Below, one piece after another: positions 34,429-43,187 of a stretch of DNA of 64,000 nucleotides (positions are counted from its first letter, which is position 1; the number at the start of each line of letters is the position of its first letter). The position numbers and the translations under genes are program-made. This stretch comes from Roseibium aestuarii (GTDB taxonomy: Bacteria > Pseudomonadota > Alphaproteobacteria > Rhizobiales > Stappiaceae), in contig NZ_VORA01000001.1 in NCBI RefSeq assembly GCF_008477545.1, positions 1,922,001 through 1,986,000 on the forward strand. Reading direction: 5' to 3'. Under the pieces are notes generated by a model that was not told where the DNA came from, ran no database searches, and was given only the letters and a program-made list of their open reading frames with translations.

Positions 34429-37245
34429 TTACTTTGCCGACGCACCGCAGACGTCGCGACGGCAGGGCGACAGCACTCCGAAGCGGAAGGAAGGGACGCC
34501 ATGCGCCGACGGGCTGCCAAAGCCGCCTCCCCCTGAAAGGATCGCCGTGACCCGGGTGTTGCCGATTCCCAGTTCCGCTTTTCCATCGCCGGTCACGTCG
34601 CCGGCGGCTAGAGCCGTGATCCGGTCACTGCCATCGACCGGATAATCATTCGCCACCAGCTGATTGGTGACCAGCGCGCCCTTGGTCTGGCTCCAGGAGA
34701 AGGTCATGACCCGCTGGAACCCGACAGATTTGTTGCCGTGAGGCATGCGTCCAACGATAATTTCGTCCAGACCGTCGCCGTCCAGATCCGCCATGGCGAC
34801 CCGCGACGCGGCGATATCCCTGGCCCAGGTCTCGCCGATAGGGCGTTTGTTGTCGTTCTTCGGCTCGGTGTAGTTGCGGTGGAGATCGGTCTCCAGCACC
34901 TTTACCCGCAGATTGACAGAGCTGTCGCGGGAGACCGCAATCTCGTCGAGTGCATCTTCATCCAGTTGCCCGACGGCAATATCGGTGGCGCGTGCTCCCG
35001 GTCCCCAATCCTCGCCAGCGGTGAAAAGCCGTGTGATCTTCAGTGCCTTGGTCGGATCCCCCGAAGCGCTCCCGCTATCCAGTTCGATGGAAAAGGCATA
35101 GATCCTGGCCTCGCCCTTCCTGTCCGCATCAGTCAGCACAATCAGCTCCTTTTTCTGCGGAAGGCGCGCGCCCGCAGCGTCCAGACCACACGCATTGACC
35201 GGATCGAGCACACCGTTCAGGGGATAAGGCGCCTCGCAGCCCAATTCGGCCCAGGCCACTGCAATCGCCTTGTGTCCGTCAAGATGACCGTCGAACCGCA
35301 GGGGAAAATACTGGTCCTGCGCCGCCGTTCCCTTGCGCCCGCGCATGATCACTTGCACGGCGCCAGGGCGCGTGCCCTGATAGCCACTCCCGCGATCCTC
35401 ATCGTCGGTCGCCACCGCGATCTCGTCGATCCCATCCCCATCCAGATCCCCAAAGGCAATGTCGCGAACGGAAGACGTACCCCAGTCCTTCCCGATCTCG
35501 AAATAGGGCATGAGGCGCCCCTGAGGGTAAGCTCCTTCATATCCATAGACCGCCATGCGCATGTTCACGGTGCTGCGCCGGCCGATGGCGACTTCCTGCC
35601 GGGGAATTTCGCCATCGCGGGACAGGGCCGCCAAACGCTCGCCGATGTTGCCCATGGCAACCGCCGTCCCATAGGCACCGTTGCCCCAGTCCGCGCCGGT
35701 CAGGCTGCTGCCGCGCAAGGGGGCGTAATTGGTCATGCGGTCAAGCACATGTACCCGCGCCTCGCCGGCAACAGGCGTGTCGGACACCACCACGACCTCC
35801 CCCTTGCCGTTGCCAGTAAGGTCGCCAATGGCTATTCCGGTCGCCGCAAAGGCGTTGTGCCAGTCTCCGCCTCCGAGATGATCTTTCAGGCCCGGATAAA
35901 GCAGGCGGAGCCCCTGCTGGTCGAGCCTGGAGAGCACCTCGCCTCCCATCAGCTCCTCATCGCAGTCGGCGGCGACGCATTCGATGGTCTTGCGCGCCGT
36001 GATCCCCAACGTGACTGCCATGCGCTTGCCGAATGCGTGACTGGAATAATGCATGATCGACGCATAGTCGTAGGGCGTCAGGGTCTGTGTCGCATCCTCC
36101 TCGGCGCGGTCAAAATTGCCCTCCACGTCCTCTTGGATATTGTCGGAAAGGATCCGGACGTATTTTTCCCTGTCAGGCCTGTTTTGCTCATGGAACATCC
36201 CGAGTGCATGCAGGAGCTCGTGGGTCACCGTCCTGTTTCCAGGCCGGACACAGCGATCATTCAGGATCAGGACCTGCTCGTCGCTCTGGCGGCCGACAGG
36301 CGAGCTTCCGCAGACATTCGTCACGCTCGAATCCTGCCGGATTAACAGTTTTCCGCCATATCCAGGTTCGTTGATGAAGCGTACATTGCTCACCTGCTCG
36401 ATCCGGTCCATGTGCTCGCGGATAATGCCTTCCTCGCGCAGGGTGAAATCACCTGCTGAAATTTCGTAGGGAACCACTCCGTCCGGCCAGAGCAGATCCG
36501 GATCGCTCAGGGCAAGCAACGGCTGGCGCACGGTGCGCAGATCTCCGGTGCCCGAAAGATCCCGCTCGGGCTGGGGGGGCGGCGCGGGCATTCGCCCACT
36601 ATACCAAGGCGCCGTCTGGTCCCCTGCCTGCCGCCGGGCGATCTCGTCTTCTGCGCCCAGCACGATGTCATCCATCAGCGCGAGGCCGTCTTTGGCCCGG
36701 TAGGTCACCCGCGACACTTTGGAGGCAAATGGCAGACGCAACATGGCACTGCGCGTTTCCCCCAGCTTGAGGGTAAGTGATGCGATATGGTTGGTTGTCA
36801 CGCCGATGAGGCCGAGCGCATTGCGGCATCCGTGGCGGACCTTTTCAGAAAAAAGAGTGTGCCCCGGCGCACGGACCACTACCAGAACCTCCCCGGCCGG
36901 CAAGGATCCCTCGATCGTGTCCGTCAGCTTCGCCTGACCGCCGAGTACCTCTGCGCCGCCATCACTCTTGACGAAATAGCGCAGAGATACTTCCTCGGGT
37001 GCCTGCATCGCAGTTTCGATGAAAAGCCGGAACGGACAGGTCAGACGCGCGTCTGGCCTGTCAATCGGGAGAACGGGCAAGTCAGGTTTCTTGAGGTCAA
37101 GCTGGAGCTCCCCGCCAGACGGGAGGACGCCTTGCGCAGAGACAGGATTCGTCCCCGCCAAGCAAAGCAGTGTGACCGGGAGCACGGCGGAAAGGCGCGG
37201 AAGACCACAGCGCAGCCATGCCGTGCAAAAAAGCGAAAGTAGCAT
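34429..37245 (-). CDS. Secreted astacin-type zinc metalloprotease with FG-GAP/VCBS-like repeats
   Basis: This 938-residue protein has a Sec signal (residues 1-37, cleavage after VSA). A region of about 200 residues follows that may be a carrier or pro-domain. The astacin-like catalytic domain has the full zinc motif H342-ELLH-ALG-MFH352-EQNRPDR and the Met-turn S-I-M398-H-Y400. The C-terminal half (about 465-920) has roughly six repeats built on GDLDGDGxDEIxV, as in GDLTGNGKGEVVVV, AFGDLDGDGIDEIAVA, AMADLDGDGLDEIIVG and AAGDVTGDGKAELGIG. Such calcium-binding FG-GAP/VCBS blades form propellers on secreted proteins. The start at 37245 is chosen for its AAGAGGA ribosome site; the earlier ATG at 37311 lacks one. 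It is flanked by housekeeping genes and preceded by AT-rich DNA, suggesting an acquired gene. The target is unknown. Confidence 0.87.
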   Translation of the reverse strand: MLLSLFCTAWLRCGLPRLSAVLPVTLLCLAGTNPVSAQGVLPSGGELQLDLKKPDLPVLPIDRPDARLTCPFRLFIETAMQAPEEVSLRYFVKSDGGAEVLGGQAKLTDTIEGSLPAGEVLVVVRAPGHTLFSEKVRHGCRNALGLIGVTTNHIASLTLKLGETRSAMLRLPFASKVSRVTYRAKDGLALMDDIVLGAEDEIARRQAGDQTAPWYSGRMPAPPPQPERDLSGTGDLRTVRQPLLALSDPDLLWPDGVVPYEISAGDFTLREEGIIREHMDRIEQVSNVRFINEPGYGGKLLIRQDSSVTNVCGSSPVGRQSDEQVLILNDRCVRPGNRTVTHELLHALGMFHEQNRPDREKYVRILSDNIQEDVEGNFDRAEEDATQTLTPYDYASIMHYSSHAFGKRMAVTLGITARKTIECVAADCDEELMGGEVLSRLDQQGLRLLYPGLKDHLGGGDWHNAFAATGIAIGDLTGNGKGEVVVVSDTPVAGEARVHVLDRMTNYAPLRGSSLTGADWGNGAYGTAVAMGNIGERLAALSRDGEIPRQEVAIGRRSTVNMRMAVYGYEGAYPQGRLMPYFEIGKDWGTSSVRDIAFGDLDGDGIDEIAVATDDEDRGSGYQGTRPGAVQVIMRGRKGTAAQDQYFPLRFDGHLDGHKAIAVAWAELGCEAPYPLNGVLDPVNACGLDAAGARLPQKKELIVLTDADRKGEARIYAFSIELDSGSASGDPTKALKITRLFTAGEDWGPGARATDIAVGQLDEDALDEIAVSRDSSVNLRVKVLETDLHRNYTEPKNDNKRPIGETWARDIAASRVAMADLDGDGLDEIIVGRMPHGNKSVGFQRVMTFSWSQTKGALVTNQLVANDYPVDGSDRITALAAGDVTGDGKAELGIGNTRVTAILSGGGGFGSPSAHGVPSFRFGVLSPCRRDVCGASAK

Positions 37246-37437
37246 GGAAATCCTCTTAAAAAACAGAAGCTTCCAGGAAAAAATGCGCCCCTGAAGCTGA
37301 GGAACCGACAAACTACCCTAACGTAAATTTCAAAAAACAAAACCCGCTCGATCCGGATTTTTCTGTCACCACCTCGCTCTAGGCTTGCGTGAGGAGTTAT
37401 CCGGAGACGATCGAACAAAAAGACATCCAGACACGAA

Positions 37438-37467
37438 AAAACCCGCCGGAAATCTCCGGCGGGTTTT
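37438..37467. terminator. Terminator of the rplM-rpsI operon
   Basis: AAAACCCGCCGGA and TCCGGCGGGTTTT form a 13-bp perfect stem around a 4-base loop, with A-runs on one side and T-runs on the other. It lies 35 bp past the rpsI stop on the minus strand and could work in both directions. Confidence 0.92.
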
Positions 37468-37502
37468 CTGAAATCGGTCCTTCGACCAGATCTGCGAAGC
37501 GA

Positions 37503-37976
37503 TTAACGCTTGGAGAACTGGAACGAACGACGTGCCTTTGCACGGCCGAACTTCTTGCGCTCGACCACGCGGCTGTCGCGGGTGAGGAAGCCGTTCTTCT
37601 TCAGGATCGCGCGCAGTTCCGGCTCGTAGTGGGTCAGAGCCTTGGAGATGCCGTGACGAACGGCACCGGCCTGACCGGACAGGCCACCACCGGTGACGGT
37701 GGCGACGACGTCGAACTGGCCATCACGGTCGCAGAGAACGATCGGCTGACGCAGGATCATCTGCAGCACCGGACGTGCGAAATAGGCAGTGAAGTCCTTG
37801 CCGTTCACGGTGATCTTGCCGGAGCCCGGCTTGACCCACACGCGGGCAATGGCGTCCTTACGCTTGCCGGTGGCATAGGCGCGGCCCTGTGCGTCCAGCT
37901 TCTGGACATGCACCGGAGCTTCCTGAGCAGCAGACACGGCGCCGCCCAGCTCTTCCAGGGAGTTCAGCTCAGCCAT
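37503..37976 (-). CDS. rpsI: 30S ribosomal protein S9
   Basis: This 157-residue S9 has the conserved core [27 protein letters not shown], the [18 protein letters not shown] segment and the basic C-terminus [19 protein letters not shown] whose last residues contact P-site tRNA. The N-terminal extension of about 27 residues is usual in alphaproteobacteria. The ATG overlaps the TAA of rplM by one base. Confidence 0.98.
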   Translation of the reverse strand: MAELNSLEELGGAVSAAQEAPVHVQKLDAQGRAYATGKRKDAIARVWVKPGSGKITVNGKDFTAYFARPVLQMILRQPIVLCDRDGQFDVVATVTGGGLSGQAGAVRHGISKALTHYEPELRAILKKNGFLTRDSRVVERKKFGRAKARRSFQFSKR

Positions 37977-38443
37977 TAGTCAGCCCTCTTCCCGTTCTTT
38001 TCGTTGAGGCTCTTGACGTCGACCAGTTCCGGCGACTGAGCTTCATGCGGATGCTCTGCACCGGCGTAAATGCGCAGGTTCTTGAGCTGCTTGTTGGACA
38101 GCGGACCGCCCGGCATCATGCGCTGCACGGCCTTTTCCAGGACGCGCTCCGGGAAACGGCCTTCCAGGATTGCACGTGCGGTGCGCTCCTTGATGCCGCC
38201 CGGGTGGCCGGTGTGCCAGTAGTACTTCTTGTTGTCGTACTTGCGGCCGGTCAGCACGACCTTGTCGGCGTTGATGACGATGATGTTGTCACCGGTGTCG
38301 ACGTGGGGCGTGTAGGTCGGCAGATGCTTGCCGCGCAGGTGGTTGGCGATGTAGGCGGCCAGGCGGCCGACAACCATGCCTTCTGCGTCGATCAAGATCC
38401 ACTTTTTCTCGACCTCAGCCGGCTTGGCAGAGAAGGTCTTCAT
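37976..38443 (-). CDS. rplM: 50S ribosomal protein L13
   Basis: This 155-residue L13 has the motif [49 protein letters not shown] and the later [38 protein letters not shown]. The start at 38443 (MKTFSAKP) is standard for the family; the longer frame upstream is leader sequence. It is first in a two-gene operon with rpsI, driven by the promoter at 38534-38562. Confidence 0.98.
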   Translation of the reverse strand: MKTFSAKPAEVEKKWILIDAEGMVVGRLAAYIANHLRGKHLPTYTPHVDTGDNIIVINADKVVLTGRKYDNKKYYWHTGHPGGIKERTARAILEGRFPERVLEKAVQRMMPGGPLSNKQLKNLRIYAGAEHPHEAQSPELVDVKSLNEKNGKRAD

Positions 38444-38933
38444 GTGTGTCGATCCATGATTGGGGTCGTTTAAACCAAAAGGCCCGCGAGCCGCCGGATC
38501 CCGGCGCTGACGGACCTTCATTCGTCGGCGCAGCTTATACGTCAGGGAAAAAGACCGGTCAAGAGCATTCATTCGAGCGACAGTGCGAAAAAACAAGCAA
38601 AAACAATAGCTTAAAAAAACGGTATTATATTACCACTTCTTTTTGCCCGGCTTTGCCTCACCGTCAGCCGCTCCACGGGCCATCTGCGTCCAAAAGCACC
38701 AGCCACGGCGCCTTGAGCGCGAATTCGCGTCAATTGCGGCCAATCCATGGCATGGGCCGCGCACGACATCAAATATACCCGCCCGACCCGCAAATAATCC
38801 CGTTGCTGCCGACACTCCGCAGGAGGAACATCAGACCGCCCGCTACACCTGCTTTCCGCAGATCCCTGCGGGCGGCTTTGCGCGAAAGCCAATCGCGTAA
38901 CAGGCAGACCTGCCCTTTCCGGATTGCCTTCCC
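38444..38933. other. Divergent intergenic region (490 bp) upstream of rplM
   Basis: The left part holds the rplM promoter and a leader of about 85 nt with GC-rich inverted stretches that could fold, a place where L13-leader regulation occurs in other bacteria. The right part (about 38600-38930) contains an A/T-rich block and then sequence without a convincing reading frame. I see no gene in it. Confidence 0.45.
38534..38562 (-). promoter_or_regulatory. Sigma-70 promoter of rplM-rpsI
   Basis: On the minus strand TTGACC (38562-38557) and TATAAG (38539-38534) are separated by exactly 17 bp, a near-consensus housekeeping promoter. The predicted start gives a leader of about 85 nt before rplM. 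Confidence 0.78.
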
Positions 38934-39263
38934 ATGTTCACCACTTCCTGGCTCATGGCTCTTGGTGGAGCCGCCACCGCCTTCGCGGTGATCATCTTCC
39001 TGTATCTTGCCCTGCGCGCGGTTCACGGCACCAAGGCCATGCCCGCCTGGGTCTGGGGCGACATGATGACCCAGATCGTCTGCGTGATGCTGACGGCCGG
39101 CTTCGCCGTCACCGCCATCGGCACCTTCGTCGCCGCTTCCCGCCTGCCTTTCGAGGTCTGGGGCGATTCGGCCATTGCCCTGGCCCTCCTGCTCGCCTCG
39201 GGCGCTCTGGCCGGCCTGGTGTTCTCCAGCCTGCGCGGGCTCGCCCACCGCATGAGCCACTGA
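38934..39263 (+). CDS. Small three-helix membrane protein, unknown function
   Basis: This 109-residue protein has three hydrophobic segments (about 5-28, 42-66 and 77-98). The loop between the first two reads RAVHGTKAMPAWVWGD, and the short basic C-terminus reads RGLAHRMSH. I do not recognise the family. The codon pattern and uninterrupted hydrophobic periodicity support a real gene, although no strong ribosome site is visible. It converges with the thioesterase gene 39 bp further on. Confidence 0.65.
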   Translation: MFTTSWLMALGGAATAFAVIIFLYLALRAVHGTKAMPAWVWGDMMTQIVCVMLTAGFAVTAIGTFVAASRLPFEVWGDSAIALALLLASGALAGLVFSSLRGLAHRMSH

Positions 39264-39302
39264 CCCTGACTGCCGGTGTGGAAACGCACCGGCAGTTCCC
39301 TC

Positions 39303-39764
39303 TCAGCTTGCACCCACCGCCGCAGCACCGTCCTGCGCCCGCGCCTCGTCCCGCGGCGGAATGGAATAGGTCGCCGTTGCGTGGGCGCAGAGATCCTCGT
39401 CCCCCTCGCTGGCGAGAAGGCACTCCACCACGGCCAGACGCTTGCCCAGCTTCAACAGCCGACAGGTGGCGATCATGTCGCCCGGCGCCGGGCGCTTCAG
39501 GAAATTGATGTTGAGATTCGTGGTCACCGCCATGGCCACCGGCCCCGCATGGGCCAAAACCACCGTATAGGCCGCCACATCCGCAAGCGTCATCATCGCC
39601 GGACCGGAAACGGTTCCACCCGGGCGCAGGTGCATGGTGGTCGTCCGCAGGCGCATCACCGTCTGTCCGGGCGCCACATCTTCCATGAAAAACCCGCCAT
39701 TCACCTGCGGAAAATGATCCTTCAGGAACGTCCGGACCTCCTCCAGCGTCATTACAGGCTGCAT
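39303..39764 (-). CDS. PaaI-family hotdog-fold thioesterase
   Basis: This 153-residue protein has the PaaI/hotdog core: RTTTMHLRPGGTVSGPAMMTLADVAAYTVVLAH, then AVTTNLNINFLKRPAPGDMIATCRLLKLGKRLAVVEC. The catalytic-site Asp is in TLADVAAY. It hydrolyses acyl-CoA of unknown chain. The start at 39764 (MQPVMT) is chosen for GGGAGGAAGC directly ahead. It diverges from the enoyl-CoA-hydratase homologue across 225 bp containing a TTACGTAA palindrome, so the two may be co-regulated. Confidence 0.87.
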   Translation of the reverse strand: MQPVMTLEEVRTFLKDHFPQVNGGFFMEDVAPGQTVMRLRTTTMHLRPGGTVSGPAMMTLADVAAYTVVLAHAGPVAMAVTTNLNINFLKRPAPGDMIATCRLLKLGKRLAVVECLLASEGDEDLCAHATATYSIPPRDEARAQDGAAAVGAS

Positions 39765-39797
39765 GCTTCCTCCCAAAATCCGCGCCAGTATCTAACG

Positions 39798-39807
39798 CTT
39801 ACGTAAA
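39798..39807. promoter_or_regulatory. TTACGTAA palindrome in a divergent promoter region
   Basis: CTTACGTAAAC contains the perfect 8-bp palindrome TTACGTAA, 35-42 bp upstream of the thioesterase start. ACGTAA-type palindromes are known for regulators of branched-chain and fatty acid breakdown such as LiuR, so a link is possible. The element is short and could be chance. Confidence 0.3.
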
Positions 39808-39989
39808 CGGTATTCGTGCATCCTGACAAGGGCAACACCGGCAACCGCGCGGCGCTTCTCCCCAGCCGGCCGTGACCGCTGCTCGCCACGCTCTCCCGCG
39901 CAGTCTATAAGACAGGAAGATCAAGAAGACACGCAGATGTGCCACAGGCCCGTGCTGCAAGCCCTTGCCCATCAGGAGGAAACAGGACC

Positions 39990-40820
39990 ATGAGCGAGCT
40001 CGACGCCGCCGCGACGCCCCAGACCGAAGACCGCCCGCTGCTTGGCACCCTGCTCCACCAGGGCGTCTATCGCATCGTGATGCAGCGGCCGGAGCGGATG
40101 AACGCCCTCTCCCGCCCCATGATGGCGGCGCTTTCCGCCGAGCTCACCCGCGCGGCCGAAGATCCGGCGATCCGGGTGGTGCTGATCGGGGCGGAAGGCA
40201 AGGTCTTCTGCGCCGGCCATGACCTGAAGGAACTGACCGCCGCCCGGGCCGAGGCCGACGGCGGCAAGGCGACCTATCAGGCGATCATGAAGCAATGCGC
40301 CGACCTGATGCAGCAGATCGTGCGCTGCCCCAAGCCGGTGATCGCCGTCGTCACCGGGGTGGCCACGGCCGCAGGTTGCCAGCTCGTCGCCTCCTGCGAT
40401 CTGGCGCTGGCCACCGACACGGCCACCTTCTGCACCCCGGGCGTCAACATCGGGCTCTTCTGTTCAACGCCGATGGTGGCCCTGTCGCGCAATGCCTCGC
40501 CGAAGCAGGCCATGGAAATGTTGCTGACGGGCGAGAGCATCGACGCCTCCACCGCCAAGGACTTCGGCCTCATCAACCGCATCATCCCGCGCGACTATCT
40601 GGAGCAGGTGGTGCAAAAATACGCCGAGGCCATCGCCTCCAAGTCGGCCCACACTCTCAAGATCGGCAAGGAAGCCTTCTATCGGCAGATCGAGATGCCC
40701 CTCGACAAGGCCTATGACTATGCCGCCGGCGTGATGGTGGAGAACATGATGGCCCGGGATGCGGAGGAAGGCATCAGCGCGTTCCTGAAAAAGCGCAAGC
40801 CGGAGTGGAGCGACAGCTGA
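39990..40820 (+). CDS. Enoyl-CoA hydratase/isomerase family protein (ECHDC3-like)
   Basis: This 276-residue crotonase-fold protein has the oxyanion-hole segment VFCAGHDLKEL and the second segment GVATAAGCQLVASCDLALATD. The classical ECH catalytic glutamates are not in their usual places in that segment (AAGCQLVASCD), the pattern seen in the ECHDC3 branch, so hydratase activity is doubtful. The C-terminal helix ends in EEGISAFLKKRKPEW, as in true family members. The ATG at 39990 has an AGGAGGAAACAGG ribosome site. The metY gene lies a few genes further on. Confidence 0.88.
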   Translation: MSELDAAATPQTEDRPLLGTLLHQGVYRIVMQRPERMNALSRPMMAALSAELTRAAEDPAIRVVLIGAEGKVFCAGHDLKELTAARAEADGGKATYQAIMKQCADLMQQIVRCPKPVIAVVTGVATAAGCQLVASCDLALATDTATFCTPGVNIGLFCSTPMVALSRNASPKQAMEMLLTGESIDASTAKDFGLINRIIPRDYLEQVVQKYAEAIASKSAHTLKIGKEAFYRQIEMPLDKAYDYAAGVMVENMMARDAEEGISAFLKKRKPEWSDS

Positions 40821-40881
40821 CCCGCAGCGCCTTTTTCGGCCGATAGCCGTTAGCCAATGGTCAGTGGACAAATGTCAGCGG

Positions 40882-41814
40882 TCAGCGGTCGAAATCGAAA
40901 TTCCGGCGACGCTGTTCCCACAGCTTCTCGCCGATCAGGCAATCATAGGGCTCTGCCGGGCGGAACTGCACCGGCAGGGCCCTTTTGCCGGAAGCCCCCT
41001 GATCCGCGAAATAGGGTGCAGCCGGATCCGGATCTGAGCTCGGTCCGGGTCCGTGTCCGGGCGCGACCCCGCCGATCTCCATGACCAGCTTGCGCCGCAC
41101 GGCTTCGGGAAATTCCGCCCAGTCCCACACGGGCACCACGAAACTGGTGGGACCGCCGACGACGCAGGCCTGATAGTAGCGGTCGAGCCCGTCGATGCTG
41201 AAACCGGAATAGGCGCCGCCCCTTGTCATCAGCGGCAGCCCGTTGATCACGATGCCCTGTTCCACCGCCGCGTCGCGGGCCGCGACCACCGGCAGGCCCT
41301 CGTTGTTGGGGCCATCTCCGGAAATGTCGATCACCCGCCGCTCCGCGTCGAAGGACAACCGCTCGAACAGGGCCGAAGCGCTGCGGATCGCGCCGGAAAT
41401 CGACGTGCGGCTTGCCCCCAGACTGCGCCCGGCCAGAAGATGGGCCGCGACCGCCTCCGCGTCCTCGCGCGTCTCGATCACGGTCCAGTCCAGCACCAGC
41501 TGGCTGTGCCCCTGCCCGGCCCATTCCAGAAAGCTCACGGCGATGCGCCCATGCGCCCCATAGCCGATGGCCTGGAGCACGGCGGGATCGGCAATCGCCG
41601 CCGCATAGCCCTTGCGCTGGATGAGGAGCTCATCCACCGCCATGGAGCGGGAGACATCCACCGCAAGCACCAGCGCCACATCAACGGCGGCCGGAGCGCT
41701 CTGGGCCTGTGCAGAACCTGGCCCGCCAAAAGACAGGCCCGCGCAAAAGGCAGCGCAAAGGGCAAGAGCCCCCGCCAGCGCGACAAGACAGGAAGAATGA
41801 CGATTTTCACCCAT
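40882..41814 (-). CDS. Exported DUF1194 (von Willebrand A-like) protein
   Basis: This 310-residue protein has a signal peptide (about 1-38, cleavage near AQAQS) followed by a VWA-like domain. The MIDAS-type motif is LAVDVSRSM, with further parts in RTSISGAIRSASALFERL and RVIDISGDGPNNEG. This is the DUF1194 family, periplasmic proteins of unknown function that probably bind a metal-dependent protein partner. The C-terminal 45 residues are low complexity (GHGPGPSSDPDPAAP) before a terminal WEQRRRNFDFDR. Confidence 0.86.
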   Translation of the reverse strand: MGENRHSSCLVALAGALALCAAFCAGLSFGGPGSAQAQSAPAAVDVALVLAVDVSRSMAVDELLIQRKGYAAAIADPAVLQAIGYGAHGRIAVSFLEWAGQGHSQLVLDWTVIETREDAEAVAAHLLAGRSLGASRTSISGAIRSASALFERLSFDAERRVIDISGDGPNNEGLPVVAARDAAVEQGIVINGLPLMTRGGAYSGFSIDGLDRYYQACVVGGPTSFVVPVWDWAEFPEAVRRKLVMEIGGVAPGHGPGPSSDPDPAAPYFADQGASGKRALPVQFRPAEPYDCLIGEKLWEQRRRNFDFDR

Positions 41815-41999
41815 GCCGTTACGGTAACCCGTGCCGGATCGCCCGTCAGCGGCAAAAGCCGCGCTCTCGGCCCCGCGCCGGTCACGCTTCTGTGAGACCG
41901 CAGGATCCCGATCGTGCTGCCGGCGCCGGGAAAAGCCGTTGCAAGCGCCGGCGTTTCCTGACTGGATGGAGCGGTTTTCGAAGCACGAGAGTGACTTGC

Positions 42000-42539
42000 A
42001 TGAATCACGACGCCTACCCCGACGCCTATATCAAGGCCATCCTGGACGAGGTGAAGACCATTGCCCTCGTCGGCGCCAGCGCCAACCCGGTGCGTCCCTC
42101 CCACTTCGTGACGAAATATCTTCTCGCCAAGGGCTATGAGGTCTGGCCGGTCAATCCGGGCCTCGCCGGCAGCGAACTTCTGGGCCAGACGGTATATGCC
42201 AGCCTTAAGGACCTGCCCGCCACCCCCGACATGGTGGACATCTTCCGCAATGCGGAGGCCGCCGCCGGGATCATCGACGAGATCCTCGGACGCGGCACCA
42301 CCTCCGGCACCCTGCCGAAGGTGATCTGGATGCAGCAGGGAGTGCGCCATGACGCCGCCGCCGCCCGGGCGGAAGCCGCCGGGATCCGGGTCGTCATGGA
42401 TCGCTGCCCAAAGATCGAATACGGCCGCCTCTCCGGCGAGATCGGCTGGATGGGCGTGAACTCCCGCACCATCTCCTCCCGACGCCCGGTCCTCAAGCAG
42501 GGCTTCCAGCGCCGGGGCCTCGCCGACGATCATGGCTGA
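42000..42539 (+). CDS. CoA-binding domain protein (YccU-like)
   Basis: This 179-residue protein is a single CoA-binding Rossmann domain: TIALVGASANPVRPSHFVTKYLLAKGYEVWPVNPG, then TPDMVDIFRNAEAAAGIIDEIL, then VIWMQQGVRHDAAAARAEAAGIRVVMDRCPKIEYGRL. It corresponds to the stand-alone YccU type, whose role is unknown. These genes often lie near O-acetylhomoserine sulfhydrylase genes in alphaproteobacteria, as here with metY 1.2 kb downstream. The ATG at 42000 begins MNHDAYPDAYIKAIL. Its last 10 bp overlap the 3' end of the convergent hydrolase gene. Confidence 0.9.
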   Translation: MNHDAYPDAYIKAILDEVKTIALVGASANPVRPSHFVTKYLLAKGYEVWPVNPGLAGSELLGQTVYASLKDLPATPDMVDIFRNAEAAAGIIDEILGRGTTSGTLPKVIWMQQGVRHDAAAARAEAAGIRVVMDRCPKIEYGRLSGEIGWMGVNSRTISSRRPVLKQGFQRRGLADDHG

Positions 42540-43072
42540 GCCGTCAGCGATCCGATAAACACTGACAGAATCGCCAGACCTTCCGGCCAGACGCCCAGCC
42601 CGCTCGATCCGTTGATGTGCCCCAGATCGCCCAACACCAGAAAGCGGCTTCCCCACAGCCGAGCTTGCGCCTGAGAATAGGCAACGGAGCCATAGGGATC
42701 GTTCGAGCTGGCCACCACCATCGAGGGAAACGGCAAGGCCTTTGCCGGCACCGGGCGAAAACTGGCCGCTGCATCGGGAAACGCAGCGCCGTCAGGGTCC
42801 GGGAGCGCCACCAGAAGGGCCCCGGCAATCGGCACTCTTGTCCGGGCCGCCCAATGCGCCACAAGAAGACAGGCAAGGCTGTGCGCCACGAGAACGGGAG
42901 GTGCGGAACAGACGCCGATTGCCCGGTCCAGCGCAGCAATCCAGTCATCAAGCTCCGGCGCATCCCAGCTCGTCGGCTGAAACCGCAAGAAGCGATTGTC
43001 GCCTGCTTCCCAAAGGCTTTGCCAGTGGTCCTGCCCTGAATTTCCGATCCCCGGCAAATTTAGGATTTCCAT
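42530..43072 (-). CDS. RBBP9/YdeN-type serine hydrolase
   Basis: This 180-residue small alpha/beta hydrolase begins EILNLPGIGNSGQDHWQSLWEA, the hallmark of the RBBP9/YdeN family. It has the nucleophile Ser in LVAHSLACLLVAHWA, an Asp in VVASSNDPYGS, and the His in LGDLGHINGSSGLGVWPEG. The start at 43072 is fixed by GGAAGGA 7 bases ahead. It is divergent from the Lrp-type regulator, which may control it. The stop overlaps the convergent CoA-binding gene by 10 bp. The substrate is unknown. Confidence 0.88.
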   Translation of the reverse strand: MEILNLPGIGNSGQDHWQSLWEAGDNRFLRFQPTSWDAPELDDWIAALDRAIGVCSAPPVLVAHSLACLLVAHWAARTRVPIAGALLVALPDPDGAAFPDAAASFRPVPAKALPFPSMVVASSNDPYGSVAYSQAQARLWGSRFLVLGDLGHINGSSGLGVWPEGLAILSVFIGSLTAQP

Positions 43073-43113
43073 CGTCGCGTCCTTCCGCAATGATCTGAGA
43101 TCAGCACAGCTTG

Positions 43114-43174
43114 CCGATGAAATTCCGGCGCAGGAATGGGAATTCATCGGGAAAGAGATGCTAAAGCCGATGAA
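43114..43174. promoter_or_regulatory. Three CCGATGAA half-sites between a hydrolase gene and an Lrp-type regulator
   Basis: CCGATGAA (43114-43121), TTCATCGG (43143-43150) and CCGATGAA (43167-43174) lie about 29 and 24 bp apart in alternating orientation. The first two continue into ATTCC and GGGAA, lengthening the inverted repeat. The set fills the space between the divergent genes, the expected place for an autoregulating Lrp-family site. Confidence 0.5.
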
Positions 43175-43187
43175 TTAAAGGTCGACC

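Noticed and set aside
38597..38933. Minus-strand open frames of 60-90 codons between rplM and the small membrane protein gene
   Set aside because: No ribosome site, biased composition, and overlapping alternatives in both strands. Treated as non-coding.
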